From positions 1 to 38,455 of the forward strand of contig JADGEE010000019.1 of NCBI GenBank assembly GCA_016744535.1: a DNA stretch of 38,455 bases, written 5' to 3'. The notes below the pieces were generated by a model. It was not told where the DNA came from. It was given only the letters and a program-made list of their open reading frames with translations, and did not search any database. This document shows positions 6,839 to 16,394 of the stretch, piece after piece. The position numbers were made by a program, and so were the translations under genes. This stretch comes from Campylobacteraceae bacterium. Lineage in GTDB: Bacteria > Campylobacterota > Campylobacteria > Campylobacterales > BB28. Position 1 is the stretch's first letter, and the number at the start of each line of letters is the position of its first letter.

Positions 6839-9307
6839 ATGAGAAAATTATTATCAATAAGCTTTATAGCTTCGGCGGTATTAGTGGGGCAAAGTTTTGC
6901 TGATTTTGGAGCAACAACGGTATATCAAACAAATACAGGTACATCGTGGAATAATCAATTAGTAGATATAAGTAGTAACTCTTTATTATTTAATATATCA
7001 GATGATGTAAAGCTAGTAGATTTAGATACTTCTACAAGTAATACTATTACTACCTTTGATGCTTTATATGGTTTTAAATTATTAAATGAAGAGAGAGAGT
7101 TTGTAATTAAAGATTATAATGGAAATAATTTATATGATATCTTTCATTATGATAAAGATGGAGTTAAATTAAAAGAGTTTTTAAATATTTCATACATAAG
7201 TGAAATATTATTTGACAACAGTGGAAATCTATTAACTTATTTTGATGTTTGGTCTCCTTATTATGAAGGAAATATAACTTCAATTGCACCAAATGGAAGT
7301 GAAAATTTTACCACTACATTAGATGGAATAATACACAAATACAGTTTATCTTCAGATAAAAATAGTATTTTTGCAACAACTTATAATAATAGTTTTCATC
7401 ATTTTTATATATTAGATAGTCTAAATGGAAATGTATTATCGGATATTAATAGTTCATCTTTCAATATTGAGTATACCGATGATGGAAGTAATTTATTTAT
7501 GATTAATGAAGACGATAATATTTCATCTTTTAACATTACTTCTGGTAATTTAAATTGGAAAACACCTTTTGTTACGAACTATAATACTAATATTGATTTA
7601 ATTGAAAATAATCAAATACTAATGCTCACTTCAAGTGACAACTCTAATGATAACCATATTATAACTCTAATAGATACTACAACAGGAAATGTAAATTGTA
7701 GCACTGATTTAGGAGACTTTAATTATTGGTTAAGCAATAGTTTTTATATTGAAGATAATAACTTAATAATTTCTATATTAAAGAATGCTAATTTCAATGA
7801 TAACGAGAAGTTGGTATTTACAAATCCAACTAATTGTAATACAGAGTATAGTGAAAATATAACTACTGATAGTTACTATAGTTCATATAAATATTTAGAT
7901 GTAAATAATAGTATTGCTAATCCAATAAATTATATTCCTATTTTAAAAGATGATAATAGTAGTGATAATGTAGAATTTGTCAGATTTAATACGGATGGAA
8001 CTGTCCTTTCAAGTACAGTTGTAGGAACTGATGCTATTTGTGAAACTGTGTTTGCAAGAACAAAAGAGAATAATTTTTATTTCTTAACAGATGATAAATT
8101 AACTGCTATAAATGAAGCTGGAGAGAAGATAGCAGAAGTTAGTGTAACTGATACTACAGATTGCTATTATAGAAGAGTTATTGCAAGAGATGATAAAATT
8201 GCTGTTAAAACAGGAGATGGTACATTAAAAGTTTATGAATTAGATTTAGTAATTAGTGTTCCTGATATTCCAGAAGATAATACAACTACTGTAATTATTG
8301 ATGATTATACAGATATTGTGGTTATTGATAATAATACAACTACTACAGACCCTACTATTGATAATACTCAACCAACTCTTATTTTAACGACATCAGGTAG
8401 CACTACTCTTGATAAAAAGACTCCTATTAATTTAACTTTAATTAAAGATAATGTAACAGGTCTTCAACTAAGTGCAAATGATAATAGTGTAAACTTTACA
8501 GTTACAAGTGATTCTATAACAGTTAATTTTAACGAAAGTGGAACTTTTAATATTGGTGTTTCTGGATTAGATTTAAATTCAAATTACATCGAGAGTAATT
8601 TAACATTTACAGTAGCCAATAACACACCAATTTCGCAAAATGAGACATTTAATGTAAATTCTAATGAAACTTTATCACTCAATAACTCACAATACTTTTA
8701 TGATGCTGATGGAGATGCTCTTGTTTTAGATATAGTAAACTATCCTAGTATAGGTATAGTTGTATTACAAGATAATAAAATAATTTATAAACCTGAGAGT
8801 AGCAGTTATACAACAACATTTGATGTAAAAGCAACAGATGTGGAAGGAAGTTCAACGACTGCTACATTTACAGTTAATTCAATTTATCAATCAGTTGATA
8901 CTTTAAGTGTTAACAGTGGTTGGAATCTACTTGGAAACTCGTTTACAGACAAAACAATATCAACTACTGATATTGTAGAGAGTGATGAAGAGGTTTGGGT
9001 ATTTGATAATAACACTTGGTCATCAACAAGATATAGTGGAACATTAGAAATTAAATCTAAACAAGGTTTTTGGTTATACTCAAACAGTGATAGAGATATA
9101 ACGATTAATGCAATTAATAATAATTCTGTACTAACTCCTGCTAGTAGCGGTTGGTCTTTAATGTCTGGAGCTGTTGATTCAACACTAAGCCAATTACATT
9201 TTGGATACAATAAAATTTATACTTATGATAGTGCAGTTTGGTATGAAGGTACAGCAAATCCAAATTATGAATTGAAAAAATTTAAAGGATATTGGGGTAG
9301 AAAATAA
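6839..9307 (+). CDS. Large secreted protein: propeller, cadherin-like, GWNL domain
   Basis: 822 residues. I place the start at ATG 6839, behind AAAAAAGGACTAAAA and immediately before the signal peptide MRKLLSISFIASAVLVGQSFA; the frame is open upstream from a TTG at 6800 but lacks a ribosome site there. Residues about 25-470 are short repeated beta strands with dispersed DxxTG(N) elements, like a PQQ/WD-type propeller. A Thr/Asp-rich linker follows (about 475-515), then Ig/cadherin-like strands including DADGDAL near residue 621, a possible calcium site. The C-terminus (about 690-822) holds two related halves, SGWNLLGNS near 692 and SGWSLMSGA near 770, each followed by an aromatic W/Y-rich stretch, ending GYWGRK. 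It is probably an exported cell-surface or extracellular protein; function unknown. It is monocistronic. Confidence 0.75.
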   Translation: MRKLLSISFIASAVLVGQSFADFGATTVYQTNTGTSWNNQLVDISSNSLLFNISDDVKLVDLDTSTSNTITTFDALYGFKLLNEEREFVIKDYNGNNLYDIFHYDKDGVKLKEFLNISYISEILFDNSGNLLTYFDVWSPYYEGNITSIAPNGSENFTTTLDGIIHKYSLSSDKNSIFATTYNNSFHHFYILDSLNGNVLSDINSSSFNIEYTDDGSNLFMINEDDNISSFNITSGNLNWKTPFVTNYNTNIDLIENNQILMLTSSDNSNDNHIITLIDTTTGNVNCSTDLGDFNYWLSNSFYIEDNNLIISILKNANFNDNEKLVFTNPTNCNTEYSENITTDSYYSSYKYLDVNNSIANPINYIPILKDDNSSDNVEFVRFNTDGTVLSSTVVGTDAICETVFARTKENNFYFLTDDKLTAINEAGEKIAEVSVTDTTDCYYRRVIARDDKIAVKTGDGTLKVYELDLVISVPDIPEDNTTTVIIDDYTDIVVIDNNTTTTDPTIDNTQPTLILTTSGSTTLDKKTPINLTLIKDNVTGLQLSANDNSVNFTVTSDSITVNFNESGTFNIGVSGLDLNSNYIESNLTFTVANNTPISQNETFNVNSNETLSLNNSQYFYDADGDALVLDIVNYPSIGIVVLQDNKIIYKPESSSYTTTFDVKATDVEGSSTTATFTVNSIYQSVDTLSVNSGWNLLGNSFTDKTISTTDIVESDEEVWVFDNNTWSSTRYSGTLEIKSKQGFWLYSNSDRDITINAINNNSVLTPASSGWSLMSGAVDSTLSQLHFGYNKIYTYDSAVWYEGTANPNYELKKFKGYWGRK

Positions 9308-9418
9308 TCTTTTTCTAACTTCTCCTTTTTCTCCTATTCAAGTTAAAATTTCTACATATTATTAAAAATTTACCTTATTTAAGATAGAATTTCAGAAAAT
9401 TAATCTTAAGGTATTGCA

Positions 9419-9970
9419 ATGAGAATAAGACTTCCTCACTCACCTTATATCGCAAATAAAATCACATTAGATTTATTAAATTCTGGTTATGTGAAAATGA
9501 AAAGTGGGCTTGACCCAATTAAAGATTCAATCAGAAAAATAATTGATTTAGATATAAAAAAAGAGTTGGCACTTGAAGAGAGCGTTAATGAAAAACTTGA
9601 TGATAGTGAAGATGATATAGAATATCTAAGAGCAGATTATAAACAACTATTTAGAATGGTTAAAAAAAGATTAGCTCCTGAATTTGGTGTAATATTAAAT
9701 TTTGAAGATAGATATAGTAATCTTTCACACGAAATTTTAGATGAGCTATGGAATGAAGACTTGATGGATTATAGTGTAACTGAAAATAAGATAAGAAATG
9801 TAATCTATAATGCTATCTCAAGTTATATAAACTCTTTTGAAGATATAGAGGATATTGTATTTGATAAAATGGATAGTTATAAACGAAAACTACAACATGG
9901 AAGTGAAGAATTTGAAATAATTTTTAAAAAACTTTATGAAGAAGAGTTAAAAAAGAAAGGTATATTATGA
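9419..9970 (+). CDS. DUF507 family protein
   Basis: 183 residues, cytoplasmic, with the DUF507 signature: an N-terminal MRIRLPHSPYIANKITLDLL and a highly charged, mostly helical remainder (ELALEESVNEKLDDSEDD, then EEFEIIFKKLYEEELKKK at the end). The family is found mainly in Campylobacterota and Aquificota and has no established role. ATG at 9419 follows CTTAAGGTATTGCA. The stop overlaps the carA start by four bases (ATGA), so the two are translationally coupled, an arrangement I know from other members of the phylum. A TAGAAT -10-like element occurs about 35 bases upstream. Confidence 0.88.
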   Translation: MRIRLPHSPYIANKITLDLLNSGYVKMKSGLDPIKDSIRKIIDLDIKKELALEESVNEKLDDSEDDIEYLRADYKQLFRMVKKRLAPEFGVILNFEDRYSNLSHEILDELWNEDLMDYSVTENKIRNVIYNAISSYINSFEDIEDIVFDKMDSYKRKLQHGSEEFEIIFKKLYEEELKKKGIL

Positions 9971-11082
9971 AAATTTGGATTTACCTTGAGAATGGAATAT
10001 TCTTAGAAGCGAAAAGTTTTGGTGCATCTGGTACTAGCATTGGCGAAATTGTATTTAACACTTCACTAACAGGTTATCAAGAAATAATCACAGACCCAAG
10101 TTATGCTGGGCAATTTATAACTTTTACAATGCCTGAAATTGGAAATGTAGGAGTTAATATTGATGATATGGAGAGTAATAAAGCACACTGTAAAGGTGTA
10201 ATTGTTAGAAATTATAATGAAAACTTTTCAAACTTTAGAGGACAAAAGAGTCTAAATGAATTTCTAAAAGAGCAAAATACTATCGGAATTACTGAAATTG
10301 ATACAAGATTTTTAACAAAAGACCTAAGAGAGAGTGGGGCTATGATGATGATAGCTTCAACTGAAACTAGTAATAGAGATAAACTTAAAACTATGTTAGA
10401 AACTTCACCTAGAATAGAAGATATAAATTATATAAAAGAGGTTAGTACAAAAGAGAGTTATACTCATAAAACTGCTCTTTGGAGTCACGAGAATCAATGT
10501 TATAGTACGATTAAAACTGATAAAAAAATAGTTGCAATTGATTTTGGAGTTAAGAGAAATATCTTAAATGAACTTACAGCAGTTGGGCTTGAAGTTGAAG
10601 TTATTCCATCTGATTTTAATGCAGAAAATTTAATAGATAGATTTAATAAAAATGAGATAGGTGGAGTGTTTTTATCAAATGGACCTGGTGACCCATTAGT
10701 ATTAAATGAAGAAGTTGGACAAGTTAAAAAATTAATAGTTGCAAATATTCCAATGTTTGGAATCTGTTTAGGTCATCAAATATTATCAATTGCACACGAT
10801 CATAAAACTTATAAGTTAAAATTTGGTCAACACGGTGGAAATCATCCAGTTCAAAACGAAAGCGGTGTAGTTGAGATTACAGCACAAAATCATAACTATA
10901 ATGTACCTGATTCAATTAAAGAGATAGCAAAAGTAACCCACATAAATCTATTTGATAATACCATTGAGGGAGTAAAATATAAAAATGCTCCAATATTTTC
11001 AGTTCAACATCACCCAGAGGCAAGCCCCGGCCCACACGAGAGTAGTTATATATTTAAAGATTTTGCAAAGATGGTAAAGTAA
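9967..11082 (+). CDS. carA: Carbamoyl-phosphate synthase small subunit
   Basis: Glutamine amidotransferase subunit: releases ammonia from glutamine and channels it to CarB for carbamoyl phosphate used in pyrimidine and arginine synthesis. 371 residues, full length. The N-terminal CPSase_sm_chain domain shows FNTSLTGYQEIITDPSYAGQ; the class I GATase domain has the nucleophile Cys267 in FGICLGHQ and the His349/Glu351 pair in QHHPEASPGP, so it should be active. ATG at 9967 overlaps the DUF507 stop. carB is not in the window, so the two subunits are encoded apart. An inverted repeat follows the gene. Confidence 0.97.
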   Translation: MKIWIYLENGIFLEAKSFGASGTSIGEIVFNTSLTGYQEIITDPSYAGQFITFTMPEIGNVGVNIDDMESNKAHCKGVIVRNYNENFSNFRGQKSLNEFLKEQNTIGITEIDTRFLTKDLRESGAMMMIASTETSNRDKLKTMLETSPRIEDINYIKEVSTKESYTHKTALWSHENQCYSTIKTDKKIVAIDFGVKRNILNELTAVGLEVEVIPSDFNAENLIDRFNKNEIGGVFLSNGPGDPLVLNEEVGQVKKLIVANIPMFGICLGHQILSIAHDHKTYKLKFGQHGGNHPVQNESGVVEITAQNHNYNVPDSIKEIAKVTHINLFDNTIEGVKYKNAPIFSVQHHPEASPGPHESSYIFKDFAKMVK

Positions 11083-11087
11083 AAAGA

Positions 11088-11110
11088 TAGAGTAAATTTT
11101 TTTTACTCTA
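11088..11110. terminator. Hairpin after carA
   Basis: TAGAGTAAA at 11088-11096 pairs perfectly with TTTACTCTA at 11102-11110 around a loop of five T residues, just after the carA stop. No long T-run follows on the plus strand, so it may attenuate or protect the transcript end rather than terminate efficiently. It also lies just before the ribosome site of the LRR gene. Confidence 0.5.
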
Positions 11111-11130
11111 AATAGATTTAGGTGTTTTTT

Positions 11131-12432
11131 GTGATAGATTATGAAAAGATAGATGAACGGTTTGAAAATACTAAGACAATAATGAGTTTAGGCTTAAATG
11201 AAGAAATAAATTTAGATAACTTAGATTTAACGAGTAATGATTTAATTGAATTACTTCCTAAGTTATTAAAATTAAAAAATTTAAGTTTGTTATTTTTAAA
11301 TAATAATAATATTGAAAGTTTGCCTATTGAACTTTTTCAATTAATTAATATAAATACTTTAATTTTGAATAATAATCCATTAAGTTATTTACCTAAAGAA
11401 ATTGGAAATTTAGTAAATTTATATCATTTAAATTTAAATAGCACAAATATAAAATATTTACCTATAGAAGCTAGTAAAATAAAAAGTTTACCTGAAGAAA
11501 TTTGTAATTTAAAAAAATTAAAGTATATTGTTATTCCATTTAATACTAATATTAAAATACCTACGAAAATCTTAAATAATAAAAATATAAAGATTACAAC
11601 TTTTGTAAATGGTTATTTAACAGATTATAAAGAATTTTTAAAAGCTGTGGATAATTTTACCCCAAACACCACAAAAGAGACAATAAAAATAAATATAGAA
11701 TTTAAAGTAGCATTTAAACAATACTTAACTTATTTTAATGAGTATGTGAAAGTTACAAAAAATAGAGATATAGAGTTTGAAGTTCATAGCGTTGATGAGG
11801 GGTTAGAGTTAAATATCAAAGATAATCAAGAGTGTGAAATTCAAGAGATAAAAGAGTATTTAAGTGAATATGTGGGATTTATTAAAGAGAATATTGATGA
11901 TTTAACAATTAATACTACACAAGATATAAATAGTATTGAGATGAAAGTGATGCAACTTGACTTAAGAAATCAAATTAGACTATTAGAAACTCAATTAGAG
12001 AGTAAAATAGAGATAATTGAACTTTATAAAAATGAAAAAATAAATTTAAATGAAATTATAAATAATATAGTTAATTCAGTTCAACACTTAAACCCAACTA
12101 CTATAAATAATAATTTAACTCAAACTCAAATTCAATCACAAAATCAAAGCGTAGATATTGATATTAAAATAGAGAATAGTTTTAAAGAGTTGAGAAGTGA
12201 TTTTAATGACTTTATAGACTTAATAAAAGATGAAAAGCTAAAAGAGAAAGCCAAAAATATAGAGAATGAATTGTGTGAAGTTGATAAACCTAAAAAAGGT
12301 CTATTGAATAAATTAAGTGATTTTATTGAAAAAGTAAAAAAAAGTAACTCTATCGTAGGTGATAAAATAGAGTTATATAATAAAATAGTTGAAAATATTG
12401 ATAAGATAAAAGAGTCTTTACCTTTTATTTAA
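11131..12432 (+). CDS. Leucine-rich repeat protein with coiled C-terminal region
   Basis: 433 residues from GTG 11131, chosen because TTAGG sits 8 bases upstream; an in-frame GTG at 11122 lacks a ribosome site. No signal peptide, so cytoplasmic. Residues about 15-140 are leucine-rich repeats of about 23 residues (LKNLSLLFLNNNNIESLP; INTLILNNNPLSYLPKEIG). One repeat is cut short: IKYLPIEASKIKSLPEEI joins two LP units without the intervening LxxLxL strand. The rest is charged and helical, with a GLELNIKDN strand near 225, a coiled coil (about 270-310), an Asn/Gln/Thr-rich linker (about 318-338) and a helical tail (about 340-433) containing DKPKKGLLNKLSDFIEKVKK. The tail resembles, in pattern only, C-terminal tails of bacterial LRR-ROC-COR and other conflict-type proteins; no ROC GTPase motif is seen. 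The 3' end overlaps the convergent cobT-like gene by 8 bases. Confidence 0.7.
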   Translation: MIDYEKIDERFENTKTIMSLGLNEEINLDNLDLTSNDLIELLPKLLKLKNLSLLFLNNNNIESLPIELFQLININTLILNNNPLSYLPKEIGNLVNLYHLNLNSTNIKYLPIEASKIKSLPEEICNLKKLKYIVIPFNTNIKIPTKILNNKNIKITTFVNGYLTDYKEFLKAVDNFTPNTTKETIKINIEFKVAFKQYLTYFNEYVKVTKNRDIEFEVHSVDEGLELNIKDNQECEIQEIKEYLSEYVGFIKENIDDLTINTTQDINSIEMKVMQLDLRNQIRLLETQLESKIEIIELYKNEKINLNEIINNIVNSVQHLNPTTINNNLTQTQIQSQNQSVDIDIKIENSFKELRSDFNDFIDLIKDEKLKEKAKNIENELCEVDKPKKGLLNKLSDFIEKVKKSNSIVGDKIELYNKIVENIDKIKESLPFI

Positions 12433-13498
12433 AAAATCCCTCAACTTCTTTAGTTATTTGCTCTTTTGTTAAATTGTTTAAATATCCATAAAATATTGCA
12501 CCACCAGCACCTACACCCTCTTTAGCTTCACCTTTGTCATAAAGTTTTAAAACTTCGCTTTGGCTGTCGCTAAAATCAAAATCACTATAATAGGCTAAAA
12601 CATCAAAATTTAAAAGCTCTAATAGTCCTTTTATATCTGAATTTTCATCTTCATAAAGCCATTTTGTAGTTACTAATGCTAAATTTTTACCATCAATTTC
12701 ACCTTGCATAACTTCTATAATAGAGTTCATAACTAATAATAACGATGCCATTTGTGTGCCACCTGCTAAGACAACTTTATAGTTTTGCATTAAAGCCATC
12801 ACAAACCCAGCATTAAAAATCAACATATTATCACTAACTTTTGAGAGTTTTTCAAATATATCCATATTTGAAGAAATATTAGAGAGAGCTTTGTTTACTA
12901 CTTCATTTTTAAGTGATTTTGGATGTGCTTTAAATGAGGACGAAAACATACCATCACAATTATAACCTAACGCTTTTGCAGTTGCATAAGCTGTCGTTGT
13001 ACCACTAGGAACTGATTCTCCTAAAATTATATAATCACTTTTAGTTTTGTAGTTTTTACCAAATTCTACTCCCATTTCAAAGAGTGTTTCAGCTTCAATA
13101 TTTGCTCCTAAATCTATTCGCTCACTTGGCTTTAATTTAAAATCATAAATTTTAAAAAAGTTTACTTTAGGTGAATTGGTTAATCCTAAATTCAGAAGTT
13201 CAATATTATTAAATGGTTTTAATAGATGAATAGCTCTTGTAATTAATGCTGGAGTTGGGACTCCTTTTGCAGTTTTAGCAATATCTCCAATTGAGCGAAC
13301 TTCACCACTACATAAAAATTCAGCATCTAAAATAGGAGTTAAGTGAATTTTACCCTCAATTCCAGCTTGTGTAATATTTGGTATTTCGCAAGTTTTAGTA
13401 GTTGAGAGTGAAAGTAAAAATAAGGCATTTTTACCTCTTAAAAATTCTATAAAATCTTTTGCTAAATATTTTTGACCGTGAAAATTAATTATATTCAT
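12425..13498 (-). CDS. CobT-like phosphoribosyltransferase (TIGR00303/UPF0284)
   Basis: 357 residues of the TIGR00303 family, distantly related to nicotinate-nucleotide--dimethylbenzimidazole phosphoribosyltransferase (CobT), which activates the lower ligand base for cobamide assembly. Recognisable segments are GESVPSGTTTAYATAKALGY, NAGFVMAL, VVLAGGTQMASLLLVMNS and a Gly-rich end GVGAGGAIFYGYLNN. The family is best known in archaea and cyanobacteria, where genes are often annotated as UPF0284; the enzymatic assignment here is by family. ATG at 13498 follows AAAAAGGTTATAT. It is the last gene of the porin-chemoreceptor operon. CbiB at 35-36 kb provides another cobamide step. Its 3' end overlaps the LRR gene on the other strand. 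Confidence 0.85.
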   Translation of the reverse strand: MNIINFHGQKYLAKDFIEFLRGKNALFLLSLSTTKTCEIPNITQAGIEGKIHLTPILDAEFLCSGEVRSIGDIAKTAKGVPTPALITRAIHLLKPFNNIELLNLGLTNSPKVNFFKIYDFKLKPSERIDLGANIEAETLFEMGVEFGKNYKTKSDYIILGESVPSGTTTAYATAKALGYNCDGMFSSSFKAHPKSLKNEVVNKALSNISSNMDIFEKLSKVSDNMLIFNAGFVMALMQNYKVVLAGGTQMASLLLVMNSIIEVMQGEIDGKNLALVTTKWLYEDENSDIKGLLELLNFDVLAYYSDFDFSDSQSEVLKLYDKGEAKEGVGAGGAIFYGYLNNLTKEQITKEVEGFFK

Positions 13499-13519
13499 AT
13501 ATAACCTTTTTATAAATTA

Positions 13520-14173
13520 TTATTTTTTATTTCCAAATAATAAATCTTTTAGAGATAAATCTTTATCTTTTTTATCGCTCTTAATAGCAACTGCTTTTGA
13601 GGTATCTTTATCTTTTAACTTTTTATATAATTCAAATACTTCTCTGTTTTGACATAAAGCATCACTATATACTAAATTTAAAAATTCATTCATATAATTT
13701 TGTATTATTTTTGGAAGTAATTTTTTATTATAATTATTAAAATCTTTTAAAGTCAAATTAGTTGTTGTTAAAATAGTCTCTTCAACTAATTTATAAATTG
13801 GCTGAATTAAAATTAAATCTTTTGTTGCTAAAATACATTGATGTATTTTTAACACTTTTCTAAATTCACTAAAAGCATCTTCTAATTTGTTGAATTGATT
13901 ATTTTTTAACTTAAATTCATAATCATTTAAATCTTGATAAAAGAGTATTAAGTTAGCTTTATCAAGATTTGAAATATTTAAATTTAAAACTATTTCATTT
14001 ATAGTTAAATTATTTTCATTAAGAATAGAAATATAATTTTTATCTAAATTAATTAATTTATCTTTTGTATTATCTGTAAATTTTAAATACTCTTTTTTTA
14101 AATAATCATAGTTATTTAAACTGTAATATCCAATACTTCCAATAATAATTAAAGTAAAAAGAAATTTAAACAT
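13520..14173 (-). CDS. Unknown protein with N-terminal membrane anchor
   Basis: 217 residues that I do not recognise. A hydrophobic segment at residues 3-17 (KFLFTLIIIGSIGYY) is an anchor or uncleaved signal; the rest is Lys/Asn/Leu-rich and predominantly helical, with Cys at about 117 and about 176, and a basic Lys/Asp-rich tail (AIKSDKKDKDLSLKDL). It therefore probably faces the periplasm as a helical bundle. ATG at 14173 follows AAAAGGAGTAATTT, a strong ribosome site. It lies 16 bases after the chemoreceptor gene and 21 bases before the cobT-like gene, all in one direction, so it may be an accessory of the receptor. Confidence 0.7.
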   Translation of the reverse strand: MFKFLFTLIIIGSIGYYSLNNYDYLKKEYLKFTDNTKDKLINLDKNYISILNENNLTINEIVLNLNISNLDKANLILFYQDLNDYEFKLKNNQFNKLEDAFSEFRKVLKIHQCILATKDLILIQPIYKLVEETILTTTNLTLKDFNNYNKKLLPKIIQNYMNEFLNLVYSDALCQNREVFELYKKLKDKDTSKAVAIKSDKKDKDLSLKDLLFGNKK

Positions 14174-14189
14174 AAATTACTCCTTTTAG

Positions 14190-16391
14190 TTATTTACCAA
14201 TAAAATTTTTACTCATAGCATCTTCTCTAATTAGTGAAGATATTTTTTCTAAATCTTTAGCTATATAATTTGTTTTATCTGCTATATTCACATTCTCTTG
14301 AGTTCCATTTTCAAGCCCAGAGACGGAATTATTAATATGCTCTATTCCACTAGACTGCTCTTTAATATTTTCAGAAATATCATTAATTGATTGAACTAAA
14401 GTGTTAATATTTACATTAATTTCACCCAAGCTTTTTTGAGTTCTCTCTGCAAGTTGTCGTACCTCATCAGCAACAACAGCAAATCCACGACCGTGTTCAC
14501 CTGCTCTTGCCGCTTCAATAGCTGCATTTAAAGCAAGTAAATTTGTCTGATCTGCTATATCTCCAATTATTGCTACAACTGATTTTATATCGTTTGATTG
14601 AATACTTACACTCTCTGTTTTATTAGCAACTTCACCAATTCCACTTGTCATATTTCCAATTTCCTCTGCAATTTTTTCCAAACTAGAAGCTTGTTTGTTT
14701 GCTGAAGTTGAAAGTGTTCCTACAAATTCACTAAGTTGATGTGAATTATCTTTTAAGATAACTGCATCTTTTGAATTTTTTAAAATCATAAAGGATATAT
14801 CAGAACCCAATTTATTAACCCCATCAATTAGTTTTCCAAAATCACCATCTAAATTCGCTTTATCAGTTTTTGCTGTATAGTCTTGATTTGAATAAAACTC
14901 TAGCGTTTTTACAATTTTTATAATATTCAAATCTAAAACTTCAAGCATCTGATTAATTACATCTTTTAATTGATTAAGTGAGGGATTATTACTATTTGCA
15001 TTAATTTTCTCATTTAAAAAACCCTCTGTTACTCTTTTGGCTACTCTTGTAGTATCATTTATAACTAAATTGTCTTTTTCTATTTCATTTTGAATATTTG
15101 CTACACTTTGATTGATAATTTCTGCCATTTGACCAATTTCATCTTGAGCAAAAATTTTAATATTTTCAATTTTATCGTTTTCTCTATTTAGATAAGCGAA
15201 AAAATTCATCAATCCTACGTGTAATCTCTCTAATGGATTTGAGATTCCTTTTTGAACTACAAAAAATATAATTCCTGTCATAAAAACTATAATAACAAGT
15301 ATTGCTATAATAAAAAGCTTTATTGTTGCATTTATGTTATCTTTTGTAAGCTCTCTAATCCTTATTATCTCATCATTTATATCATCAACATAAACACCGG
15401 TTCCAATTATCCACCCCCACTCTTTTAAAAGAGATATGTATGATATTTTCGGTTGAGGTTTATCTTTATCAGCTTTTGACCACATATACTCTACAAATCC
15501 ACTACCATCTTTTTTTGCTAATTCTACAAACTCATTAAATAGATATTTTCCATTTGCATCTTTTACATTTGATAAATTTTTTCCATTTAATTCAGGTTTT
15601 GTTGTGTGCATCACCATTTTTGGCTCTAAATTATTTATCCAAAAATAACCCATTGCATTTTTTCCAAATCTCATATGCTTTATTGTCTCTAATGCCTCTT
15701 TTTGAATCTCTTTAGTAACATTATCAACATATTCTCCAGTTCCAATTACCCAATTAAAAGGTTTAAAAAGTTTAACAAAAGATATTTTTGGTTGAGGCTC
15801 TTCAAATTTAGGTTTTGACCACATATAATCTACAAACCCTTTTCCATCTTTTTTACAAACTTTCACAAATTCATTAAATAGATATTTACCTTTTGGGTCT
15901 TTAAAATTTGATAAATCTTTTCCATCAAGATGAGGTTTAATCGGATGCATTACAATTACAGAATTTAAATCATTAATCCAAAAATAACCTGTTTTATTAT
16001 ATTTTGCACCTTTTACTAGCTCCTTAATATGTTTTTTTAATTCATCTTTAGCCATTGTATTTTTATTTTTCTCATAAAAATTAGTTATAGAATTCATAAG
16101 TAAATCAGTTTGTGTTAATAATTTATTTTTAACTTCAGCTTCAATTTTATCTTTTGAGGTTCTCTCATAAAATGAGACTAGAGTCTTATATGCTATCTCA
16201 ATAGAGCTTTTTAACTCATCTTTTTTTGCTGTAAAAACTTTATTTTTATATCTTTGTATATTTTCTTCAGAAATCTTATTAATACTAAGAATAGTTAAAA
16301 AACCAACAATAGCAGAAGTTATAATTACAGAGACTATAACTAAAACTGCTATTTTCCATCTAATATTTAAATTATGTATATTTTTAAACAT
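14190..16391 (-). CDS. Methyl-accepting chemotaxis protein, tandem Cache sensor
   Basis: 733-residue chemoreceptor. TM1 lies at about 14-34 and TM2 at about 353-378. Between them are two tandem sCache_2-type sensor units with nearly parallel sequence: [19 protein letters not shown]...GTGEYVDNV and [19 protein letters not shown]...GTGVYVDDI, evidently an internal duplication. A HAMP segment (about 380-435) follows, then a second linker and the MCP signalling domain with the conserved hairpin tip [20 protein letters not shown] at about 620-640. There is no C-terminal CheB/CheR tether pentapeptide. Ligands of sCache_2 receptors are often small organic acids, but the ligand here is unknown. The ATG follows the porin stop by 3 bases with no ribosome site, so expression must be coupled to the porin. 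Confidence 0.93.
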   Translation of the reverse strand: MFKNIHNLNIRWKIAVLVIVSVIITSAIVGFLTILSINKISEENIQRYKNKVFTAKKDELKSSIEIAYKTLVSFYERTSKDKIEAEVKNKLLTQTDLLMNSITNFYEKNKNTMAKDELKKHIKELVKGAKYNKTGYFWINDLNSVIVMHPIKPHLDGKDLSNFKDPKGKYLFNEFVKVCKKDGKGFVDYMWSKPKFEEPQPKISFVKLFKPFNWVIGTGEYVDNVTKEIQKEALETIKHMRFGKNAMGYFWINNLEPKMVMHTTKPELNGKNLSNVKDANGKYLFNEFVELAKKDGSGFVEYMWSKADKDKPQPKISYISLLKEWGWIIGTGVYVDDINDEIIRIRELTKDNINATIKLFIIAILVIIVFMTGIIFFVVQKGISNPLERLHVGLMNFFAYLNRENDKIENIKIFAQDEIGQMAEIINQSVANIQNEIEKDNLVINDTTRVAKRVTEGFLNEKINANSNNPSLNQLKDVINQMLEVLDLNIIKIVKTLEFYSNQDYTAKTDKANLDGDFGKLIDGVNKLGSDISFMILKNSKDAVILKDNSHQLSEFVGTLSTSANKQASSLEKIAEEIGNMTSGIGEVANKTESVSIQSNDIKSVVAIIGDIADQTNLLALNAAIEAARAGEHGRGFAVVADEVRQLAERTQKSLGEINVNINTLVQSINDISENIKEQSSGIEHINNSVSGLENGTQENVNIADKTNYIAKDLEKISSLIREDAMSKNFIGK

Positions 16392-16394
16392 ATA

